Assembly (NCBI GenBank): GCA_031290955.1
Contig: JAISLJ010000131.1
Location: 1-10,629 of the forward strand
Reading direction: 5' to 3'
Source: Zoogloeaceae bacterium
GTDB taxonomy: Bacteria; Pseudomonadota; Gammaproteobacteria; Burkholderiales; Rhodocyclaceae
Length of the DNA: 10,629 nucleotides
Each line of letters starts with the position of its first letter. The first letter of the stretch is position 1. The notes beneath the pieces were generated by a model. The model did no database searches. It saw only the letters and a list, made by a program, of their open reading frames with translations, and had not been told where the DNA came from. Positions 6,143 to 10,629 of the stretch are shown piece after piece. The position numbers were made by a program, and so were the translations under genes.

Positions 6143-8709
6143 CCCTGCAACATTTCCAGCAATTCGTTTTCCAGCTTGAGCCGTTCGGCGGTCTGATCCA
6201 GGCTGCGACCGGAAATCAGGAAGGTATCTTCCACACGCTTTCCCAGGGTGTTGATGCGCGCCGTCCGCAGCGTGACGTGGCGTTTCGCCAGAATGCGGGC
6301 GATGTGGAACAGGAGGCCGGGGCGGTCGGTGGCGATGAGCGAGAGCACGTATTGCGAGGCTTCCCGCTCATCGGCGAGGATATCCACCTGCGGCGTGATG
6401 GGAAAATGCCGGGAGAGCCGCGAAAGCCGTCCCGCCGCCGGAACCTCGACGGGCAGCGCGAATTCCAGCATGCGGGCCAGCTCGCTTTCGAGATAGGCGA
6501 GCATGTCTTCATCCTTCGGGTTCTCCTCGAAAACATTCAGCAGGATAAAACTGTTGAGCGCGTAGCCGTGCCGGGTGGTGTGGATTTTCGCCTCGGCGAT
6601 GCTGTAGCCGCTCTGCGCGAAAAATCCGGCCTGGCGCAGGAACAGATCGGTTTGGTCCTGTGTGTAGACCATCACCTGGATGCCGCCGCTCTGGTGGATG
6701 CGCGCCTTGACCACGGGCTTGTCGATCTGGATGCGGTAGTGCAGGGCGCGTGTGTGCCAAGCGAGTTCCTCGGCGGTGTGGCGCAGGAAATAGACCGTAT
6801 CCAGTTGCCGCCAGAGCCGCTCGTGCACCGTCTCCGAGAGCGCGAAATAACGCAAGAGCCGCAGTGCTTCGGCCTGCCGCTCCTGGATGATGCCCTGTGG
6901 TCCGGGCGTGTCGCCGGTTTCCAGGAGGGAGAGCGTGGCGCGGTAGAGGTCTTCCAGAAGCCGCGCCTTCCAGTTGTTCCATACCGTGGGGCCGGTGCCG
7001 CGGATATCCGCCACCGTGAGGAGATAGAGCGAGGTGAGCGCGCGCGGATTCCCGACCCGGGCGGCGAAGGCGGCAATTACGGAGGGATCGGTCAGATCTT
7101 CCTTCTGGGCGACCTGGGACATGGTGAGGTGCTCGCGCACCAGCCAGACGATGAGTTCTGTATCCTTCGCCGCCACCTTGTGGTCTACGCAGAATTCCCG
7201 CGCGTCGCGCATGCCCAAGAGCGAGTGGTCGCCGCCCCGGCCTTTGGCGATGTCATGGAACAGCGCCGCGACATACAGCACCCAGGGACGGGCGAAGGCG
7301 TTGATGAGGGCGCTGCAATATGGATATTCGTGAGCGAATTCCTCCACCGCGAACCGGCGCAGGTTGCGCAGCACCATGAGGGTGTGCTGGTCTACGGTGT
7401 AGGCGTGGAAAAGGTCGTACTGCATTTGTCCCACGATCTGGCCGAAGACGGGCAGATAGCTCTCCAGAATGCCGAACTGGTTCATGCGCCGCAGTTCGTG
7501 CACCACGCCTTGCCGCGCCTGGAGGATGCCCAGGAAAAGGCGGCGATTTTCCGCGTTGCCGCGAAAGGCGGCGGTGATGTGCCTGCGACCCTGCCACAGG
7601 GCGCGCAGGGTGCGGGTCGTCATGCCGCGCAATTCGGGGAAATCCTGCATCAGCCGGAAGCTCTCCAGCAATGCGGAAGGCGTCTGGTCGAAGACCGTCT
7701 CCGTGACGATATCGAGGAAATCGCCCACCCGCTGGAAGCGTTCGTTCAGGGGCACGGGCGGCGTCCTCGACGCGGGGATGATTTCGGCGGTGAGGTTCTG
7801 GAGGAGGAGGATATTGAGCTGCATCACCGACTTGGCATTGCGATAATAGGCTTGCATCAGTTCCTCGGAGGCGCGTTTCGTCGTGGGCGTGATCCCGGAG
7901 GCCTGGGCAAGCGCCTCCTGGAAATCGAACAACAACCGGTCTTCGGCGCGTCCGGCAAGGAGATGCAGGCGAATGCGCAGGTCTTGCAGGAAATGTTCGC
8001 ACTGCCGCAGCAAGAGATATTCATCCGGGGCGATGAAGGAACGTGCTTTCAGGTCGCGCCAAGTTTCACCGTAGCCAGCAGCCTTGGCGATCCAGAGGAT
8101 GTTTTGCAGGTCACGCAGGCCGCCGGGACACTCCTTGAGATTGGGTTCCAGGCTGTAGGGCGTTTCTTGATGGCGATGGTAACGTTCCTCCTGCTCCAGG
8201 CGCTTTGCTTTCAGGAACGCCTTGGCGTCCAGCCGCGCCCGAAACGCCTGGACGAGTTCCTGATGCAGTGTGGCATCGCCGACGAGAAAACGGTTTTCCA
8301 GGAGGTTCGTCTCCACCGTGATGTCCTCTTTGGCCTGCGCGAGGCAATCCGCGACAGTACGCACACTGTGGCCGATTTCGAGGCCGATGTCCCAGAACGC
8401 GCCAACAAGCTGTTCCAGCCGCTGGGCGACTTCCCCCTCCGGCGCGCCGGGGAGGAGGAGAAGCAAATCCACATCCGAGCCGGGATACAATTCGCCACGG
8501 CCAAAGCCCCCCACGGCGACAAGCGCCGCCTGTGGCCCAGGGGAAAAACATCGCCAGAGTTCTTCCAGCGCCGTATCGACCAAGCGGACATGCTGTTTCA
8601 GGTAGTATGCGGCCTCTCCGGTGGCCTCGTATTGCCGCGCCAGTTCCTGCCGTCCAGTCTTCAGGCGCTCGCGCAGCGTCCGCACAGCATCCCCCGCCGC
8701 CATGCTCAT
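6139..8709 (-). CDS. glnD: GlnD, PII uridylyltransferase/uridylyl-removing enzyme
   Basis: The cytoplasmic nitrogen sensor. It uridylylates PII proteins (GlnB/GlnK) when glutamine is low and removes UMP when glutamine is high. The 856 residues show the full domain order. A nucleotidyltransferase domain has GGFGRGELYPGSDVDLLLLL at about 67-86 (Asp79 and Asp81 as metal ligands). A linker with NLKECPGGLRDLQNILW follows at 190-206. The HD phosphohydrolase domain has His442 (DQHTLMVLRNL) and His485-Asp486 (LFHDIAKGRGGDHS). Two ACT domains lie at about 675-755 and 785-856 (ATDRPGLLFHIARILAKR), where glutamine is sensed. All key residues I can check are present. The start overlaps the map stop (ATGA at 8706-8709); Met3 at 8703 is an alternative. 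No strong Shine-Dalgarno is visible, so coupling to map translation is likely. Confidence 0.96.
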   Translation of the reverse strand: MSMAAGDAVRTLRERLKTGRQELARQYEATGEAAYYLKQHVRLVDTALEELWRCFSPGPQAALVAVGGFGRGELYPGSDVDLLLLLPGAPEGEVAQRLEQLVGAFWDIGLEIGHSVRTVADCLAQAKEDITVETNLLENRFLVGDATLHQELVQAFRARLDAKAFLKAKRLEQEERYHRHQETPYSLEPNLKECPGGLRDLQNILWIAKAAGYGETWRDLKARSFIAPDEYLLLRQCEHFLQDLRIRLHLLAGRAEDRLLFDFQEALAQASGITPTTKRASEELMQAYYRNAKSVMQLNILLLQNLTAEIIPASRTPPVPLNERFQRVGDFLDIVTETVFDQTPSALLESFRLMQDFPELRGMTTRTLRALWQGRRHITAAFRGNAENRRLFLGILQARQGVVHELRRMNQFGILESYLPVFGQIVGQMQYDLFHAYTVDQHTLMVLRNLRRFAVEEFAHEYPYCSALINAFARPWVLYVAALFHDIAKGRGGDHSLLGMRDAREFCVDHKVAAKDTELIVWLVREHLTMSQVAQKEDLTDPSVIAAFAARVGNPRALTSLYLLTVADIRGTGPTVWNNWKARLLEDLYRATLSLLETGDTPGPQGIIQERQAEALRLLRYFALSETVHERLWRQLDTVYFLRHTAEELAWHTRALHYRIQIDKPVVKARIHQSGGIQVMVYTQDQTDLFLRQAGFFAQSGYSIAEAKIHTTRHGYALNSFILLNVFEENPKDEDMLAYLESELARMLEFALPVEVPAAGRLSRLSRHFPITPQVDILADEREASQYVLSLIATDRPGLLFHIARILAKRHVTLRTARINTLGKRVEDTFLISGRSLDQTAERLKLENELLEMLQG

Positions 8710-9515
8710 GGCTGGCGAATCGGCAGGGAAGGCGGCGGCGGGCAGCCCGCCGAGACGGTCAGCACCTCAACACCTGTTTCGGTGATGAGGACCGTGTGTT
8801 CCCATTGCGCCGAAAGGCTGTGATCCTTGGTGACGATGCTCCAGCCATCCGGCAGGGCGCGAATGGCAGCCCGGCCCGCGTTCAACATGGGTTCGATGGT
8901 GAAGATCATGCCCGGTGACAATTTTGCGCCCGTACCCACCCGCCCATAATGCAGGACCTGCGGATCCTCATGGAATTCCTGCCCGACGCCGTGCCCACAG
9001 AACTCGCGCACCACGGAAAAGCCGTTGCCTTCCGCATGCTTCTGGATGGCCGCGCCGATATCGCCCAGATGCCCGCCCGGTCGGGCGGCGCGGATGCCCA
9101 GCCACATGCATTCATACGTGATCTGGCACAGGCGCCTCGCCTGAATGGAGGTTTCGCCGACCAGGAACATGCGGCTCGTATCGCCATGGAAACCATTCTT
9201 GATGATGGTAATGTCGATATTGAGGATATCCCCTTTTTTCAGCGGTCGCGCATCCGGAATGCCGTGGCAAATCTGGTGGTTGATGGACGCGCAGATGGAT
9301 TTCGGGTACGGCGTATATCCCGGTGGCGCGTAGCCGAGGGTTGCGGGAATCGTCCCCTGAACGTTGACCATGTAATCATGGCAGAGCCGGTCCAGCTCCT
9401 CTGTGGTCATGCCTACCCGGACATGGGGCGTGATGAAATCCAGCACTTCCGAGGCCAGCCGACAGGCCAGGCGCATTTTCTCGATTTCGTCAGGAGTTTT
9501 GATGGAAATCGCCAT
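8706..9515 (-). CDS. map: Type I methionine aminopeptidase
   Basis: This enzyme removes the initiator methionine from new proteins at the ribosome. The 269-residue product begins MAISIKTPDEIEKMR, almost the same as E. coli Map, which fixes the start at 9515. The open frame extends 50 codons further but that part is unlike the family. Metal ligands are Asp101 (NIDITIIKNGFHGD), Asp112, His175 (CGHGVG), Glu208 (FTIEPM) and Glu239 (QWEHT), each exactly four positions after the E. coli residues. His84 (QICHGIP) is also kept. The tail (GCPPPPSLPIRQP) is proline-rich and of no known function. It is first in a map-glnD-hpnE run; the map-glnD order is also found in E. coli. The Shine-Dalgarno is weak (GAGAATG before the start). 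The usual divergent rpsB is not upstream. Confidence 0.95.
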   Translation of the reverse strand: MAISIKTPDEIEKMRLACRLASEVLDFITPHVRVGMTTEELDRLCHDYMVNVQGTIPATLGYAPPGYTPYPKSICASINHQICHGIPDARPLKKGDILNIDITIIKNGFHGDTSRMFLVGETSIQARRLCQITYECMWLGIRAARPGGHLGDIGAAIQKHAEGNGFSVVREFCGHGVGQEFHEDPQVLHYGRVGTGAKLSPGMIFTIEPMLNAGRAAIRALPDGWSIVTKDHSLSAQWEHTVLITETGVEVLTVSAGCPPPPSLPIRQP

Positions 9516-9656
9516 TCTCATTCTCAGGATGGGCAAAAGGGAGGAAGGATACGGGAAGCATGAAAAAGAGGCAATGGGTTCGTGAGGATGACATTGATTC
9601 CTCCGGAATGCGACAGCATTCGGTTCGTGCCGGAATATGATCGGGCGGGTCTTGAC

Positions 9657-9685
9657 ATTTTGCATGGCGTCGTTGATCGTGACCA
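9657..9685 (-). promoter_or_regulatory. Weak candidate promoter for map-glnD-hpnE
   Basis: On the minus strand TGGTCA (9685-9680) is followed after 17 bp by CAAAAT (9662-9657), each matching the sigma-70 hexamers at four of six positions. The -35 lies in a perfect palindrome, GACCAG-GTT-CTGGTC at 9681-9695, which might be an operator. It would give a leader of about 135 nt. The evidence is only this pattern. Confidence 0.25.
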
Positions 9686-9944
9686 GGTTCTGGTCTTTGA
9701 TGCGCTGGCATCACCGACAAGACAGGTACACTCCTTGCGGCCTCCCGGAGCATTCGTACCTTTTGGTCTCTCCGCTTTATCCTCTGGTATCCGTTCCGGG
9801 CTGTCGTTGCTCTCGCCCCGTTGCACAGGTAATCTATACATCACAAAATGGCGTACAAGGCTGTCGGCATGCGACACGTAGAGCACAAGCGCGTCGGGTG
9901 CTGGATGACCTTCTTCCCTGCCGAATCAAGGAACGTTTCCGACT

Positions 9945-9950
9945 GGAGGT
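9945..9950 (+). promoter_or_regulatory. Strong Shine-Dalgarno of crcB
   Basis: GGAGGT is nearly the full anti-16S complement. It lies 9 bp before ATG 9960 and 6 bp before GTG 9957, and touches the in-frame TTG 9951. It rules out the TTG start and leaves ATG 9960 as the best choice, with GTG 9957 as the alternative. Confidence 0.8.
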
Positions 9951-9959
9951 TTGTTTGTG

Positions 9960-10343
9960 ATGAATCTGCTCAATTTTGCCGCCATCGGCCTGGGCGCCGC
10001 CCTGGGCGCGTGGAGCCGCTGGCTTCTGGGCCTTGCGCTGAATTCCTGGTGCGCCGCCCTTCCCCTGGGAACGCTCGCGGCAAACCTGATCGGCGGCTAT
10101 CTGGCAGGGCTTGCCGTGGGCATCTTCCACGACCAGACCGGGATCTCACCGACCCTCCGGCTTTTCGTCCTGACCGGCTTTCTGGGCGGACTCACCACCT
10201 TCTCCACCTTTTCCGTGGAGACCGTGGAACGCTTCCAGAACGGCACCCACACCAACGCCATCGCCCTCCTGGCACTGCACCTCGTCGGCTCCCTCACAAT
10301 GACCTGGCTCGGCTTCCTGAGCGCCAACGCGCTACGCAACTGA
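9960..10343 (+). CDS. crcB: CrcB/Fluc fluoride ion channel
   Basis: A small inner-membrane protein that exports fluoride, protecting enolase and pyrophosphatase from inhibition. In the family it works as an antiparallel dimer with two pores. The 127-residue product has four hydrophobic helices, as expected. Family signatures are LGAWSRW at 15-21 (Arg20), PLGTLAANLIGGYLAG at 35-50 (Asn42 in the pore-lining helix), and GFLGGLTTFSTFSVE at 73-87. The last holds the TTFSTFS break of helix 3, with the phenylalanines that line the pore and the central sodium site. The gene stands alone on the plus strand, divergent from map and followed by a probable terminator. Single-gene homodimer forms are usual in Gram-negatives, and no second crcB copy is adjacent. 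Confidence 0.94.
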   Translation: MNLLNFAAIGLGAALGAWSRWLLGLALNSWCAALPLGTLAANLIGGYLAGLAVGIFHDQTGISPTLRLFVLTGFLGGLTTFSTFSVETVERFQNGTHTNAIALLALHLVGSLTMTWLGFLSANALRN

Positions 10344-10348
10344 GTCCT

Positions 10349-10374
10349 GCAGTCCTGCGGACGGCAATTTTTTT
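10349..10374 (+). terminator. Probable intrinsic terminator of crcB
   Basis: Six bases after the crcB stop, GCAGTCC (10349-10355) and GGACGGC (10359-10365) form a 7-bp stem with one mismatch and a TGC loop. AA and seven T residues (10368-10374) follow. The T-run abuts the left end of the IS5-family element. Confidence 0.65.
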
Positions 10375-10629
10375 AGGAACCCCTGAACAAGTCACACGCA
10401 TAGTTGTTGCGTTTATCATATTGCGATAAAATCTGAATAAATCTCTTCAGGAAGGGGAAGACCATGAAGCAACAGACATTCGCAATGGTGAAAGGCTTCG
10501 AGAAGCACAGCCGGAAAACGCGCAAGGAAGCATTTTTGGCGCGCATGGAGAGGCTCGTGCCGTGGTCGGAATTCTGCGCGCTGATTGAGCCGTACTACCC
10601 GAAGGCGGGACATGGAAGGCCGCCGGTGG
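10375..10629 (+). mobile_element. IS5-family insertion sequence, left part (cut by window end)
   Basis: The element's left end is placed at about 10375-10376, where similarity to the decayed copy at 894 begins (AGGAAC..CTGAACAAG). The leader then carries GCATAGTT, the TTTATCATA half-palindrome at 10412-10430 that probably includes the transposase promoter, and GAAGGGGAAG as a ribosome-binding site. The exact terminus and target duplication cannot be fixed without the right end. Confidence 0.8.
10464..10629 (+). CDS. IS5-family transposase, N-terminal part (cut by window end)
   Basis: The first 55 codons of a transposase: MKQQTFAMVKGFEKHSRKTR, then EAFLARMERLVPWSEFCALI, EPYYPKAGHGRPP. The VPW...CALIEPYYPK..GRPPV run is the conserved N-terminal region of IS5-family DDE transposases (the DUF772-like domain before the catalytic core). 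The catalytic residues lie beyond the window. The frame is open to the last base, so there is no sign of decay here, unlike the copy at 759-806. GAAGGGGAAG ends four bases before ATG 10464. Confidence 0.9.
   Translation, partial: MKQQTFAMVKGFEKHSRKTRKEAFLARMERLVPWSEFCALIEPYYPKAGHGRPPV

Larger units (their letters stand above)
9516..9959. other. 444-bp divergent intergenic region between map and crcB
   Basis: No gene I recognise lies here. Frames open on both strands give proteins without familiar motifs and overlap each other, so I treat them as noise. Visible structure: a hairpin GAATGC-GACA-GCATTC at 9606-9621 within the presumed map leader, and the palindrome at 9681-9695. For crcB a poor promoter match is TTGCAC 9821-9826 with CAAAAT 9844-9849 at 17-bp spacing. 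I looked for a fluoride riboswitch before crcB and did not see its conserved pattern. Confidence 0.6.

Noticed and set aside
4871..6196. 441-residue plus-strand open frame opposite hpnE
   Set aside because: It is the complementary shadow of hpnE in GC-rich DNA; the minus-strand protein has a clear family, this one has none.
6277..8823. 848-residue plus-strand open frame opposite glnD
   Set aside because: Antisense shadow of glnD; GlnD has all its domains and catalytic residues on the other strand.
9850..9959. Fluoride riboswitch upstream of crcB
   Set aside because: crcB is often preceded by one, but I could not find the conserved GGCGAUGG...UUCGCC...CUGAUG pattern in the leader.
9524..9960. 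Possible small genes between map and crcB (9582-9881 plus, 9524-9886 minus, 9637-9960 plus)
   Set aside because: They overlap one another, show no motif, and lack convincing ribosome-binding sites.
1..10629. CRISPR arrays, tRNA or rRNA genes, toxin-antitoxin pairs
   Set aside because: No regularly spaced direct repeats, no tRNA-like folds or rRNA signatures, and no small paired genes were seen.

Overview
The window looks like an ordinary chromosomal segment of a GC-rich Gram-negative bacterium, bounded at both ends by transposable-element sequence. The gene set (OxyR, the Tol complex, GlnD, a hopanoid-pathway HpnE and a CrcB fluoride channel) fits a proteobacterium. I favour Betaproteobacteria from the look of the proteins, but nothing here proves the class.

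Left edge (1-1085): the 3' end of an IS110-family transposase gene, then about 830 bp without a credible gene. That stretch holds a strong nested palindrome (260-333), one copy of a dispersed repeat (517-577), and a decayed left end of an IS5-family element on the minus strand (about 762-894). The oxyR promoter region closes it.

Plus-strand block (1086-4282): oxyR (peroxide-sensing LysR-type regulator) is followed after 58 bp by a tightly packed ybgC-tolQ-tolR-tolA operon. Its genes overlap by ATGA or lie 3 bp apart. These encode the inner-membrane part of the Tol-Pal envelope system and its usual thioesterase companion. tolB and pal do not follow.

Middle gap (4283-4789): a repeat island between the convergent tolA and hpnE genes. 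It holds three copies of the left-edge repeat in alternating orientation, plus a short minus-strand stretch that looks like the tail of a lost coding sequence.

Minus-strand block (9515 down to 4790): map (methionine aminopeptidase), glnD (PII uridylyltransferase/uridylyl-removing enzyme) and hpnE (hydroxysqualene dehydroxylase) form one run joined by two ATGA overlaps. map-glnD is a classical gene pair. hpnE at its end, apart from other hopanoid or squalene genes, is less usual.

Right edge (9516-10629): a 444-bp divergent intergenic region, crcB on the plus strand with a strong Shine-Dalgarno and a probable intrinsic terminator. Directly after that lies the left end and first 55 codons of an IS5-family transposase. 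This left end is clearly homologous to the decayed one at 762-894 but in the opposite orientation, so related IS ends flank the whole 9.5-kb block.

I found no convincing new defence, toxin or RNA-guided system. The points most worth a second look are the palindrome behind the IS110 gene, the inverted pair of IS5 ends, the mosaic repeat island, and the unusual neighbours of hpnE and tolA.
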